Assembly: GCF_900104445.1 (NCBI RefSeq)
Contig: NZ_FNJI01000036.1
Span: forward strand, 1 to 38,591
Direction of reading: 5' to 3'
Source: Desulforhopalus singaporensis
Lineage (GTDB): Bacteria > Desulfobacterota > Desulfobulbia > Desulfobulbales > Desulfocapsaceae
Length of the DNA stretch: 38,591 nucleotides
The notes below the pieces were generated by a model. That model had not been told where the DNA came from. It did no database searches and was given only the letters and a program-made list of their open reading frames with translations. Made by a program: the position numbers and the translations under genes. This document shows positions 7,474 to 16,386 of the stretch, piece by piece. Positions within the stretch are counted from its first letter, which is position 1. Every line of letters begins with the position of its first letter.

Positions 7474-8238
7474 ATGTCAAAACAGATGCAGGGCTACAGA
7501 GGAAGTCTTGATCTTTACTATCAGGTTGAGGATTCAAACGGCAATTTTGGGGAGGTTTTCCCAGCTGGAAACGTCACTGACTTTCAGATCATCCCCGACG
7601 CGGAAGAGCTTGAAATAATCTCAACTGGCAACGCAGACTATGGGCAGGCTGCAGACACCATGATCGATGCCAAGCCAACAAAATGTTCTTTTTCCGTAAA
7701 CCGGTTCAACATCGATACGCTCGCAAACGCTTTTATGGGCAGTTATGCGGCGCGCACCGCATCTGCCGGCACTGTAGACGCAGGCGATCCGGAAGATGTG
7801 ACGGCGTACAGCGACGGGATATCGCGGCTTAATCATATCGATATATCAAATCTGGTAATTAAAGACGAAACAGACACGACAACATATGTCCTCGATACAG
7901 ACTACGAAATTGTAGATGCAAAACTCGGCCTCATAAAGGTGCTGTCTACTGGATCTATCTCCGGCGGCGATACTCTCCATGCTTCGTATAGTTATGCGGC
8001 AGAAAGCGGATACCTGCTATCTGGAGGCACCTCATCGTCTCGATTCCTGAAAATGTGGGGCCGGGGAGTAAACAGGTTCAACAACAAGGAATCCCGTGTC
8101 GAAATACCGCGTGGATCAATCAAGCCGAACGGTAATTTTTCCATGGTTGGCAATGAGGCGGCCACCGTCGGTTTTGATGTGACGATCAATGTTCCGACGG
8201 ACGGCTCTGCACCGTTCACTATTATAACTGACGCGTAA
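7474..8238 (+). CDS. Major tail tube protein
   Basis: A 254-residue beta-rich protein placed between the tail terminator and the tail chaperone genes, where the tube protein is expected in siphophages. The start MSKQMQGYRGSLDLYYQVED, then a Ser/Thr/Asp-rich beta region, an LRLK-like WGRGVNRFNNKESRVEIPRG segment and a closing GFDVTINVPTDGSAPFTIITDA, are consistent with a tube monomer. AGAGG lies eight bases before the ATG. Function is taken from position and composition. Confidence 0.7.
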   Translation: MSKQMQGYRGSLDLYYQVEDSNGNFGEVFPAGNVTDFQIIPDAEELEIISTGNADYGQAADTMIDAKPTKCSFSVNRFNIDTLANAFMGSYAARTASAGTVDAGDPEDVTAYSDGISRLNHIDISNLVIKDETDTTTYVLDTDYEIVDAKLGLIKVLSTGSISGGDTLHASYSYAAESGYLLSGGTSSSRFLKMWGRGVNRFNNKESRVEIPRGSIKPNGNFSMVGNEAATVGFDVTINVPTDGSAPFTIITDA

Positions 8239-8243
8239 TTGAT

Positions 8244-8588
8244 ATGAGGAAAATATCTGAAATAACAATCGAAGGTGTCAAGGTCAAGGTTGTTGAGCTG
8301 ACAGTTGCCGATATTGACGCAATGCTTCCTGAACTTGAAAAACAGGAAGAGCCGACAGCCTTGGACTGGATGTTTGCCGATGAGTATATGACGCAGTCAT
8401 TGCTGCAGAAAATCATTGATGTGCCAGTTGATGATTTCCTGGGGAAGGGACTGGCGCCGTCTGAACTTGAGCCGTTGTACAAGGAGGCAGCCAAGCAGAA
8501 CCCTTTTTTAGTGAAGGCCCTGAGTCAGATGCGCAAGATAGCGGATCTGATGGCAGCAAATGGATTAGAACTGCCGCAATCAACTTGA
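8244..8588 (+). CDS. Tail assembly chaperone, gpG-like
   Basis: A 114-residue acidic helical protein starting six bases after the tail tube gene. It begins with a short beta pair (ISEITIEGVKVKVVELTVADI) and ends in a helix with ALSQMRKIADLMAANG, as in gpG-type chaperones that coat the tape measure protein during tail assembly. Near its end the heptamer T TTT TTA lies in the right phase for -1 slippage, and the -1 frame continues 98 bases past this gene's stop. The protein is therefore probably made in short (G) and extended (GT) forms. Confidence 0.8.
   Translation: MRKISEITIEGVKVKVVELTVADIDAMLPELEKQEEPTALDWMFADEYMTQSLLQKIIDVPVDDFLGKGLAPSELEPLYKEAAKQNPFLVKALSQMRKIADLMAANGLELPQST
8504..8510 (+). 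promoter_or_regulatory. -1 programmed frameshift slippery heptamer
   Basis: The codons CCT TTT TTA contain T TTT TTA, a perfect X XXY YYZ heptamer of the same sequence as the HIV gag-pol site. Tandem slippage keeps pairing and moves ribosomes to the frame that encodes the T extension. It lies 76 bases before the zero-frame stop. I did not resolve a stimulatory downstream structure. Confidence 0.8.
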
Positions 8589-8686
8589 TAGAGCGGGGCC
8601 ATCATAACGTTTGGAACTACGGCTTCAGCCTGTTTCTTGACACTATTGACGAGATTGCTCGTCAGGATGCTTTGTCTCGGCAATAA
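8511..8686 (+). CDS. Tail assembly chaperone T extension, reached by -1 frameshift
   Basis: After slippage the frame encodes a Gly/Ser/Asp-rich linker, then AAINLIERGHHNVWNYGFSL and LFLDTIDEIARQDALSRQ before TAA at 8684-8686. This region has no start codon or ribosome site of its own and its composition is clearly protein-like. It corresponds to the T part of lambda gpGT, which bridges the tape measure to the tube protein. The fused product would be about 147 residues. A standard gene caller would miss it. Confidence 0.8.
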
Positions 8687-8825
8687 GGTTGATAAGCCAA
8701 GTTAAAGCAGCAGTTGCTCCGGAGAAGAGTAGGAGAAGGGAAAGGATAATAATTATCCACTGGCCCATGTCGTAGCCGAAATTGAGCAAGATTAGCCCTA
8801 TGAATATGCGAATTATCCCTTTCAT
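8643..8825 (-). CDS. Small membrane protein on the opposite strand within the late operon
   Basis: A 60-residue frame with MKGIIRIFIGLILLNFGYDM and then a second strong hydrophobic segment (WIIIILSLLLLFSGATAALTWL), ending in a polar tail. It resembles small two-helix inner membrane proteins of the DUF2892 kind, though not closely enough to be sure. It fills the otherwise empty 166-base gap between chaperone T and tape measure and overlaps the end of T by 44 bases. On its strand TTGAGT and TGC-TATTGT (18-base spacer) end about six bases before the ATG, which would give a leaderless transcript. No Shine-Dalgarno site is seen. Confidence 0.4.
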   Translation of the reverse strand: MKGIIRIFIGLILLNFGYDMGQWIIIILSLLLLFSGATAALTWLINLIAETKHPDEQSRQ

Positions 8826-8852
8826 GATTTAACAATAGCACAGGTTTAACTG

Positions 8853-11450
8853 ATGACTCAAAAAAAATTTGAATTCATTTTAGCTGCTTCGGCCAAAGGT
8901 TTTAACAGCATAAACCGTGCAAGACAGGGGTTGCAGGCGTTTAACAAGGAGGTTGGGAACGGTAATACCCTGATGGCTCAAGCCAAGGCCCATGTTGCCG
9001 GGCTTGTCGGGGCGTATCTTGGTTTCAACCTGCTGTCTTCCACGGTCAACATTATCAAAGAGGCAAACAGTGCCTCTTTTGAGCTTGAGTCGTCACTCGA
9101 GGCTGCCAACCGTGAGTTCGATAAAGTCGGCAGTATGGAGACATGGGGAAAAACTGTCGACAGCCTCTCTGAAAAACTCCGTATTTATTCAAAAACAGAT
9201 ATCAGGTCTGCTGCTGCCCAGACAATAGATATGACCAAGCGCCTTGGTCTTTCTGCTGAGCAGATGGAAATAGTGATTGCCAGGACAGCTGACCTGTCAG
9301 CCGGCAAGACAACACTGCTCGGAGGAATTGAGAGGGTAACCGCTGCGCTGAGAGGTGAGGCTGAGGCGTCAGAATACTTAGGGCTTACCCTCAACGAAAA
9401 CTATGTAAAGGCGTGGTATGAGGCATCTGGAGCAACACAGGGAGCGTGGAAGAACCTTGACGACCTCCAGAAAGCCCAAGTTCGCTACATGGTTTTTCTT
9501 GAGCAGGCGAACTCCAAAATGGGCCGGGCCGCAGAATCGGTGAAAACGTTTGCCGGGGCTTATGATCTGGTAAAGGCCAAGCTTACCGATGCAGTGACTG
9601 AAAATGAGAAAATGGTCGATGTGATGAAGGACCTTGCTGAATATCTTGAGGCGAATGCCAATGATATTGGCGAATTGGTGTCGTCTATTGCTCAGGCGGC
9701 GGCCGAGGCTGCAAAGTGGACTGTTGAAAATAAGGAACTTGTTGCCACGCTCGGAAAATGGGCGTTCGCGATTTATGGAGTGACTACGGCAGGTGGAATT
9801 TTAATTCGATTTTTAAAAGGATTTAATGCTGCAGCTGCAGTGATAACTGGTTCCAGTCTTATAGCATGGTTTGGGAAACTGCGTGGCGTCATCACCGGAG
9901 TAACGCTTGGTATGGGGGCAATGGCGGCAGTGACAGCTAGTGTTGCTGTTGCTTTTGTTAATGCTGTCGTCCAATCAATAAAACTTTATGACCGCTGGAA
10001 AGAACTCAAGAAAATTCAGAAAGAAATAGAAGAACAGACCAAGGAAAACGCCGAAGCTAATAAAAGACTTGCTGATCGTTTCGCTGAAATATCAAAAGAA
10101 ACCGGGGTGACTGTTACCTCGATAAAAGAACTTGATGATGCCGTCAAGAAGGGCTTGCTGCGATTTGACGAAGTGAGCGGTGATCTTGTGAAAGGATATC
10201 AAAATGTTGCAGAAGCTGCAGAGCAATCTGGGAAAAAACAGGCTGATTCGGTTCAGAAAGTTACCGATGAAATGCTCAAGAAGTACAAAAAATATGCGGA
10301 AAACGTAAAGCGCCTGCAGCAGGAACTTGCAGGGATGGAACAGTCTCTTGCTGAACGTCTCAGGGCAATGTCCAGAACCGGGATGTCAGATCTTGGTGCA
10401 TGGCGTGATCGCAAGAAAGAAGCTGAAAAGTATATGAAAACCGCACAGCAGGCCGCCGAAGCTGGCGACATGAAAAAAGCTGTTGAGTTTTCCAAAAAAG
10501 CTGAAGACGCATACGCCGACCTGAATCGTGAAGTGAAGAATGGGGAGACTGTTGCGATATCTCAGCAGGCCGCGCTGAAGACAGCGATGGAAGGGGTAAG
10601 GGCCGCCGGCGAGCAGGCTGCGGAATACCAGAGAAAAATCATCGAGCAGGAACAGAAAGCTGCTGAGGCATTGAATAAGTCAACAGGCGGCAAACTCCTT
10701 GAGGCATTAAAGAAAGACGCTCCAGAGTTGGCCAGTGTTTTTGATAGCATAAAATCAAAAGTCGACGAGATGAGCAACTCCGCGGACAGTTACGCTCGCG
10801 TGGTTGTCCCGGAGATCGGCAAGGCGTATGAGCTGGTATTCGATAACGCCGAAAAAAAAGGCAAAGCGGCGATAAAAACCATCGATATCGAAACTGACAA
10901 ACTCGTTAAGAAAAAACGAGAGATGGAGATTAATATCAAGCTCAACGGGCCGAGCCAAAGCGAGCTGGATAGGTTGTTCGGAGACATGAAAGGGGTTGTC
11001 GCCGTCGCCGGAAAAGCAAAAGGCGGTTTTCCCGGGCTCAACCCCGTCCCGTGGGTGCCTGGTTTCAATACTGGCGGCGGCGTGTGGGCAAAGTTCCAGC
11101 GTCTTGCTAATCCTCTTATTATGCGTGGATCTGGCATGAAAGACGACGTTCCGGCAATGCTCAAAAAACACGAATTTGTGCAACCAACTGAGTCTGTAAA
11201 GCTATATGGTGTCCGCTTTATGGAGATGGTCAGGCGTGGTCTTTTCCCTGTTGAACTGGCAAGAGGATTTGCTACAGGTGGTACTCCTGCAGGGCCGGTG
11301 TCGCTGGCAGGCGCCGTTTCTGCTGGAGGTTCGTCTGTTTATAACCTCACCGTAAATTACAGTGGTTCCGGTTCACATGGAGACGCTCGCGTCCTGGCGA
11401 AAACCGTTTTATCAGAGTTGCAGAAAATGCAGAGAGGGTCATCAAGATGA
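8853..11450 (+). CDS. Tail tape measure protein
   Basis: An 865-residue protein with long helical and coiled-coil stretches, which sets tail length and is ejected ahead of DNA. It begins KKFEFILAASAKGFNSINRARQGL, has an LGGIERVTAALRGEAEASEYLGL segment near 155-175 seen in many tape measure proteins, two hydrophobic segments near 300-370 that may enter the host membrane, a Lys/Glu-rich coil to about 680, and a Gly-rich C-terminus. By the usual one residue per about 1.5 angstrom rule the tail would be roughly 130 nm; this is inference. Confidence 0.9.
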   Translation: MTQKKFEFILAASAKGFNSINRARQGLQAFNKEVGNGNTLMAQAKAHVAGLVGAYLGFNLLSSTVNIIKEANSASFELESSLEAANREFDKVGSMETWGKTVDSLSEKLRIYSKTDIRSAAAQTIDMTKRLGLSAEQMEIVIARTADLSAGKTTLLGGIERVTAALRGEAEASEYLGLTLNENYVKAWYEASGATQGAWKNLDDLQKAQVRYMVFLEQANSKMGRAAESVKTFAGAYDLVKAKLTDAVTENEKMVDVMKDLAEYLEANANDIGELVSSIAQAAAEAAKWTVENKELVATLGKWAFAIYGVTTAGGILIRFLKGFNAAAAVITGSSLIAWFGKLRGVITGVTLGMGAMAAVTASVAVAFVNAVVQSIKLYDRWKELKKIQKEIEEQTKENAEANKRLADRFAEISKETGVTVTSIKELDDAVKKGLLRFDEVSGDLVKGYQNVAEAAEQSGKKQADSVQKVTDEMLKKYKKYAENVKRLQQELAGMEQSLAERLRAMSRTGMSDLGAWRDRKKEAEKYMKTAQQAAEAGDMKKAVEFSKKAEDAYADLNREVKNGETVAISQQAALKTAMEGVRAAGEQAAEYQRKIIEQEQKAAEALNKSTGGKLLEALKKDAPELASVFDSIKSKVDEMSNSADSYARVVVPEIGKAYELVFDNAEKKGKAAIKTIDIETDKLVKKKREMEINIKLNGPSQSELDRLFGDMKGVVAVAGKAKGGFPGLNPVPWVPGFNTGGGVWAKFQRLANPLIMRGSGMKDDVPAMLKKHEFVQPTESVKLYGVRFMEMVRRGLFPVELARGFATGGTPAGPVSLAGAVSAGGSSVYNLTVNYSGSGSHGDARVLAKTVLSELQKMQRGSSR

Positions 11451-11827
11451 TCACTATAAACGGGGCTGAATTTAGCAAATACCTGCAGGTTCCAGACTGG
11501 TTGACATCTCCGGGATCTGCGGGGAGCGAGCATGTTACGTTGGGCGGCTCATTGATAGTGCAAAGATTTTCTGGAGATTATCCGAAAGAGATCACTTTAA
11601 CGGCGAAGCTGGAAGGCAACAAGTTGTTTGGTTATTTCACAACAGAACAGGTTGAATATCTACGACTTATTGCTGATTCTGGAGAGCCTGTGCCGTTTGA
11701 ATATCACGGTAGGCAGATGAATATTGTTATCCCGCTTGACGGGATTAACCTTGTGGCGCAAGGAAACAGGTCCGATCCTCCAAGCGGCCACCCGCATTAC
11801 GGAACTGTAACTGGAAGAATTGTTTAG
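11447..11827 (+). CDS. Small tail-tip protein
   Basis: A 126-residue protein translated from an ATGA overlap with the tape measure gene. It is beta-rich, with WLTSPGSAGSEHVTLGGSLIVQRFSGDYPKEITLTAKLEGN, and resembles the small distal tail proteins or minor tail M/L-type proteins that follow the tape measure in siphophages. No motif fixes its family. Confidence 0.5.
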   Translation: MITINGAEFSKYLQVPDWLTSPGSAGSEHVTLGGSLIVQRFSGDYPKEITLTAKLEGNKLFGYFTTEQVEYLRLIADSGEPVPFEYHGRQMNIVIPLDGINLVAQGNRSDPPSGHPHYGTVTGRIV

Positions 11828-11835
11828 GAGGATAT

Positions 11836-12855
11836 ATGCAATCAAGCGATTTAGTAGTTTTTTCAGCACTATCTAACGGGCGGCGCTCGAATACAGTTTT
11901 AACGTCCGGCTCACCGGAAAACGTTTTTCGCAAGATAAAATCAAGTGAGCGGATAGCCGGAATCACGCTTGCGGTAAAAACTCACTGGGGACTGAAAAAC
12001 ACCGACAATTACGCCCTACAGGACCCTGAGACATATCACGACAAGCCGACACTGAGCCCCGATGACTATGTCGTCAAGTGGGAATCCGCGCAACGAATGG
12101 CAAACGATGACAGCACACTAAAAACCGAGCTTGCCTCGAAAGACCTTTTCGGCTCTGCCGATCTTGACGCTGATATTACGGCGGGGGATTCAACGTTTGA
12201 CGTTGTTGTTAAACACGCAGACCTTCTCCCAGGTGGAACGCACGATATTTTTCAAGACGGTTACGCCTGCCGCATCTGTTCTCACTCAACAGCAGTTGCA
12301 ACGGACGGGGCCGAGGAAGATTTTACCATTTCAGGCACACCGACATATTCCGGCCTTGTCGTGACTATCACGAGATCCGGGACGTTTACAAACTCGTATA
12401 CCGTTGCGTCCGGGGCTCGCGTGTCCTCAATGATCCAGCCAACAGCAGACATCGAGCCGACCAAAACAACACCAGTTGCCACAACAGCGGGCGACGGCGA
12501 CGTTGATGACACCACATATCCGATTGAGCTAGATAATTACGGCACGGTCGAACAGGATTGGACACTCACTTTTACCGACGCGACCCACTACACGCTTTCA
12601 GGCGATACGCTCGGCACGCTCAGTTCCGGGGTGATTGGCACGGAATTTACCGAAACAAACTCGGATGTTTCCAGGCCGTACTTTACGATTCCAGTTGGAT
12701 TCTTTACCGGGACATGGGCTGCTGGTGACACGCTTACTTTTACCACTCACCCGGCCACAATCCCAATCGGGCAATTACTTGTTGTCCCAGCTGGTTCCGC
12801 ATCCCTTGCAAATAACGTCTGTACAACCGTTCTCGGCGGGGAGGCTGCCGGGTAA
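11836..12855 (+). CDS. Tail structural protein with central Ig-like region
   Basis: A 339-residue protein. Residues 1-90 are globular (NGRRSNTVLTSGSPENVFRKIKSSERIAGITLAVKTHWGLKN), while 110-320 are beta-rich with Thr, Asp and Gly repeats like Ig-type or adhesin domains. A strong GGAGG lies before the ATG. The gene overlaps the next by TAATG. It opens the block of tail-tip genes and probably forms part of the tip or a fibre. The exact role is not known. Confidence 0.55.
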   Translation: MQSSDLVVFSALSNGRRSNTVLTSGSPENVFRKIKSSERIAGITLAVKTHWGLKNTDNYALQDPETYHDKPTLSPDDYVVKWESAQRMANDDSTLKTELASKDLFGSADLDADITAGDSTFDVVVKHADLLPGGTHDIFQDGYACRICSHSTAVATDGAEEDFTISGTPTYSGLVVTITRSGTFTNSYTVASGARVSSMIQPTADIEPTKTTPVATTAGDGDVDDTTYPIELDNYGTVEQDWTLTFTDATHYTLSGDTLGTLSSGVIGTEFTETNSDVSRPYFTIPVGFFTGTWAAGDTLTFTTHPATIPIGQLLVVPAGSASLANNVCTTVLGGEAAG

Positions 12856-13634
12856 TGCCGACTATCGCCCTGCCGATAACATACGGTTTGCCGGACAGTA
12901 GCCGGAGCGCCGGAATGGTGCTTGAACAGGCTCGATGGTCCGGTATTGGCAGGGTGACGCGGCTCAATCTTGTTCAGGCGCTATCCTCGTCGCTCTATGA
13001 CACGGAAGGTCCTGACGTAGATTGTGGTGTTGAGGATGATAACAGCTTCGAGTCTGGGCTCTATGCTTATCCGTATGACCTGGCCATGACATACGATATC
13101 GGCCTTACTCACGGCTCATTGTCGGAGATGGTCGTCCAGGAGGTGACTGTGCGGGAGTTAGTGCAGTTTTCCCTCGACACCGAGCAGTCGCTAAAATATC
13201 CGGCACAAAAAATCATATCATCAGAATGGGCCGCTACTCCATGGGGGACAGAAGGTGAAGAAACTGACCCTCCGGCAATCAGTGTAGAAGGCAACGAGAT
13301 CGCAATCTCAAAACCGGTTTACGGCTCGGTTGCTGTTGAATATCTGGCAATCCGGCACTCGCGACAGATGCGCATATCTCCCCGCGCTGATGCGGTCGAA
13401 GATGTTTTTTGCTCATACGCTTGGGCTAGATGGGTTGGCGGCTGTGAACTGCTGAAAATCGAACCGCCTCCGAAGGCTGAGGAATCCTACGCCATCGGTG
13501 TAACGTGCTTTGGCGGCGGACTGCTGCGATCCGTGGATGATGACAACACTCCACAGGACCCGACCGAGCGGAGCCACGAGCTTGAGGTAAATGTGGACTA
13601 CTGCACTCAAGTTGCAGACGAGGAGGCAGCATGA
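12855..13634 (+). CDS. Tail-tip protein of the LPITYG type, copy 1
   Basis: A 259-residue protein starting MPTIALPITYGLPDSSRSAG, then a MVLEQARW segment. It shares its N-terminal motif, a central 'ELVQFSLD' strand and an 'ISKPVYGSVAVEYLAI' strand with the next two gene products, so the three look like diverged tandem duplicates. It begins in a TAATG overlap. I know no function for this type; position points to the tail tip or host-contact apparatus. Confidence 0.6.
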   Translation: MPTIALPITYGLPDSSRSAGMVLEQARWSGIGRVTRLNLVQALSSSLYDTEGPDVDCGVEDDNSFESGLYAYPYDLAMTYDIGLTHGSLSEMVVQEVTVRELVQFSLDTEQSLKYPAQKIISSEWAATPWGTEGEETDPPAISVEGNEIAISKPVYGSVAVEYLAIRHSRQMRISPRADAVEDVFCSYAWARWVGGCELLKIEPPPKAEESYAIGVTCFGGGLLRSVDDDNTPQDPTERSHELEVNVDYCTQVADEEAA

Positions 13635-14461
13635 TAGCCGCGTTGCCGATAACGTATGCTGTGCCGGAGGCGTCCACACCTGATCGCGGCGTGAACTGGA
13701 TGCGACTTGAGCAGAAATATAAGGCAGAGGGCCAAGACGCAGACCTGAACGATTTGTCTCAAATGCTTGCGCGGGCCAGGGCCGGCCGGTCTGCCTTTAC
13801 GTACGTCAAAGACGCGTGTCCGTGGGCGACGATCGACAAAGGGGTCGTGACTATCGAGCTTGATTTTTACCTGTGGCCGTCGTCGCTTGATCTTCGCTAT
13901 GACCTGACCGTCAATCAGGGCGAGCTATCAGGTCCGGAAATTATCACTGAGTACGTGTCGTTTTCGGTGCCTTTTCAGGGCTCAGATATAGCCGAACTGC
14001 CGTACATGTTTAGCGGTACTCTCGTGCCAGAGATGCCGTTTATCAACTCAGACGGTGAGGTTTTGCCGACGCAGCAGATAACACTGGACGGCTCCGTAGT
14101 TCGACTATCCCAGCCTTGTTGCACGGTGTTGCGGGCCAATGGCATGGCGACCGGCTATAAATACACGCTGACCCTGGAGATCGACAAGGGCCAGGATGAA
14201 GGCGCCACATCTATCAGCAGCCTGTCTGTAACGGCAATTGCGTCGTGGACCGGAGATGACGGCGCGGCCGAAACGGACACACTTGACTTTGAAATCCCGC
14301 CATGTGTCGAAGAACTCCTTGCAGACTGCTCCGATGGCGGCCTTGTTGGGATGATCGGCTGCGCTGGGCGTGATTGTGACAGAGAACAAGATATCCTGAA
14401 AGTTTTTTACTCGGTCTGTACCGGCGATGAGCTCGGCACGAGATGGGAGAAAAACGAATGA
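13631..14461 (+). CDS. Tail-tip protein of the LPITYG type, copy 2
   Basis: A 276-residue protein starting MIAALPITYAVPEASTPDRG, followed by MRLEQKYK. Relative to copy 1 it keeps the 'EYVSFSVPFQGSD' strand and a 'VRLSQPCCTVLRANG' strand and adds a C-terminal Cys-rich tail (six cysteines in the last 60 residues). GAGGAGG lies upstream and the ATG overlaps the previous stop. It probably assembles with its neighbours at the tail tip. Confidence 0.6.
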   Translation: MIAALPITYAVPEASTPDRGVNWMRLEQKYKAEGQDADLNDLSQMLARARAGRSAFTYVKDACPWATIDKGVVTIELDFYLWPSSLDLRYDLTVNQGELSGPEIITEYVSFSVPFQGSDIAELPYMFSGTLVPEMPFINSDGEVLPTQQITLDGSVVRLSQPCCTVLRANGMATGYKYTLTLEIDKGQDEGATSISSLSVTAIASWTGDDGAAETDTLDFEIPPCVEELLADCSDGGLVGMIGCAGRDCDREQDILKVFYSVCTGDELGTRWEKNE

Positions 14462-16386
14462 GCAACTCATCACTCCCTATCCCATACGGCAGCACGGCGC
14501 AAGATATCAGCGCCGGGCGATTTATCAGGCTGGAGCAGGTCGGTGTCAAAACGACCGCTACGCGCGGCGAGGTTGCCGAGTTGGTCGACGAGCTGTTTAG
14601 TATCGATCCATGCGTTGAACCGGAGGAATCGGCAGAGATACAGGCGCCGGAAGAGGAAGAATTCACCGAAACTGTCCAGAAAAAATTCGACCTGTCGCTA
14701 TGCGATCAGGACGATGGCGGCAACTGGCTGTGCCAGGTGAAGGTGTGGTTGTCAACTCCCGGCGATCAATTCCAGTTGCGACTCGATAACGGCGAGGAGC
14801 TGCAACAGGCGATAGTTGGAGAGCAGGTTAATCGTGGAATAACAGTCAAGGACGCAGCGAGTTTCCAACTTGAACAACCTGTTATCTGCAATTCCTCTTT
14901 TGCCTGGCTTGGTTCTGTCGTGTCTCAGGACGGCGTTGAATCTGGCCCTGCAATCGAGCGTGACGGCAACACCCTGTACTGGGGCAAGCCGGTAACTGGA
15001 GTTATCGCGGCATCATATCAGACCGAATACACCATGGTCGACTTGCTGATCTACGGCGACGACGACCAGCAGCCTGTGGATTGCAGGGTACTCGGTTTTT
15101 ACCGAGGTATTGTTGAAGATATCGACTTGGAAGTACCTGACAAAAAGGATGACGACCAGCTTGCCAGAGAAAAATTTTGTGGACCACGCCGTGAAGCTCT
15201 GATCGATGTTGTCGACGTAACAAGACCGCCTTGGATCACTGATCGCGTTGAATACAAATGTCGATGCAGCGGGAAACACCACCACTACGAATACGCAAAC
15301 GAGCCGACTCCTGCAGATGTCGGGGCTGGAGAGTACAGGTTTCCTGGAATCACCCGTAATGTTTTTGGCGATTACGTCGATTGCAACGAGGAAACAGCAG
15401 GCAGTCTGGCGGAGCCAGAATATTACCAGAGTGTGTGCTGTGATCCGCCAGATATTGCGTTGCCGAAGTGCAAAAAAGTCTATGTGAAAAATACCGGCGG
15501 GAAAGACTTGGACCCTGTTGCTAAGCAGGAATATATAGAGCGATACGGGGCTGATGTTGTCCAGTTTGTGCCGGTTAGCCCGCCCGATGGCGACTGCGGT
15601 TTTATCGTTTATCAGCAGAAAGTTGACTACAAATCGTGCTGCGACGAAGTGGTTGAGTTGGAATGGAACTATGACCGCTCCGCAGAGGTTTTGCCGAATG
15701 ACGGGTACGCGGCTGTTTATGTGATTGGCGGCAGGGCTCCGTACACGTTTAAAACAACGGCGCAGGGGACTTTTTTTGGCAACGGCAAGAAAACGATAAC
15801 GTCAATCTCTTCGCAGATCAGGATTTACTCCGATACATCTTTTTGCGGGTCGACCGAAGTCAGCGTTACCGATGGTTGCACCACTGCCACAGAGTTTTTG
15901 CGGTCGGACGTTGGTCAATGGGTCGACCTTGGGTACGACCAATGTATGTTGCCAGGGCACGAAGTAGGCATCGATTGGTCAAACTTTAGCCCTACAGCGG
16001 ACTGTTCGTCAATTCCCGGGGGGGACGCAGAAGTTACAAAAACCAAAGGCAGGTATAAGCAGAATGAACGAGTCGTACCGTATTGCGTCGGGGGATTTAG
16101 TGCTACCCTGTACTCGGATTGGTTATGGGCAATAGAGACCACCGATCATGAAACTCGCTGTTCCAACCTTGAATACGTGAGGCAGGATATTCACCCTGAC
16201 CCGACCGACTATACGCCATGTATGGACTGGAATACCATTACCTATGTGGGTAGGCCGTCTTTTTCGGTATGCAGTGAAAATCTTGGGTACAGGGTAGGCG
16301 TGTATGTATATGCCTACGGCGGACATAAAATAAACGGAGAACATCTTTTAAGCGCAACTAGACAAGCATGGGTGTGGCAATGTTGA
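14458..16386 (+). CDS. Cys-rich tail-tip protein of the LPITYG type, copy 3
   Basis: A 642-residue protein starting MSNSSLPIPYGSTAQDISAG, then FIRLEQVG. I chose the ATG at 14458, not the in-frame one at 14443, because GGGAG lies upstream, it gives an ATGA overlap, and it aligns with copies 1 and 2. The first 200 residues match the shared module (VKDAASFQLEQPV and YWGKPVTGVIAASYQ). The remaining 440 are new and hold most of about 24 cysteines, several as CC or CxC pairs, so disulfides or metal sites are likely. It may be the exposed receptor-binding member of the set. Confidence 0.6.
   Translation: MSNSSLPIPYGSTAQDISAGRFIRLEQVGVKTTATRGEVAELVDELFSIDPCVEPEESAEIQAPEEEEFTETVQKKFDLSLCDQDDGGNWLCQVKVWLSTPGDQFQLRLDNGEELQQAIVGEQVNRGITVKDAASFQLEQPVICNSSFAWLGSVVSQDGVESGPAIERDGNTLYWGKPVTGVIAASYQTEYTMVDLLIYGDDDQQPVDCRVLGFYRGIVEDIDLEVPDKKDDDQLAREKFCGPRREALIDVVDVTRPPWITDRVEYKCRCSGKHHHYEYANEPTPADVGAGEYRFPGITRNVFGDYVDCNEETAGSLAEPEYYQSVCCDPPDIALPKCKKVYVKNTGGKDLDPVAKQEYIERYGADVVQFVPVSPPDGDCGFIVYQQKVDYKSCCDEVVELEWNYDRSAEVLPNDGYAAVYVIGGRAPYTFKTTAQGTFFGNGKKTITSISSQIRIYSDTSFCGSTEVSVTDGCTTATEFLRSDVGQWVDLGYDQCMLPGHEVGIDWSNFSPTADCSSIPGGDAEVTKTKGRYKQNERVVPYCVGGFSATLYSDWLWAIETTDHETRCSNLEYVRQDIHPDPTDYTPCMDWNTITYVGRPSFSVCSENLGYRVGVYVYAYGGHKINGEHLLSATRQAWVWQC

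Noticed and set aside
10755-11183. Minus-strand frames opposite the tape measure gene
   Set aside because: Low-complexity translations that mirror the Lys/Glu/Ala codons of the tape measure protein; no start signals.
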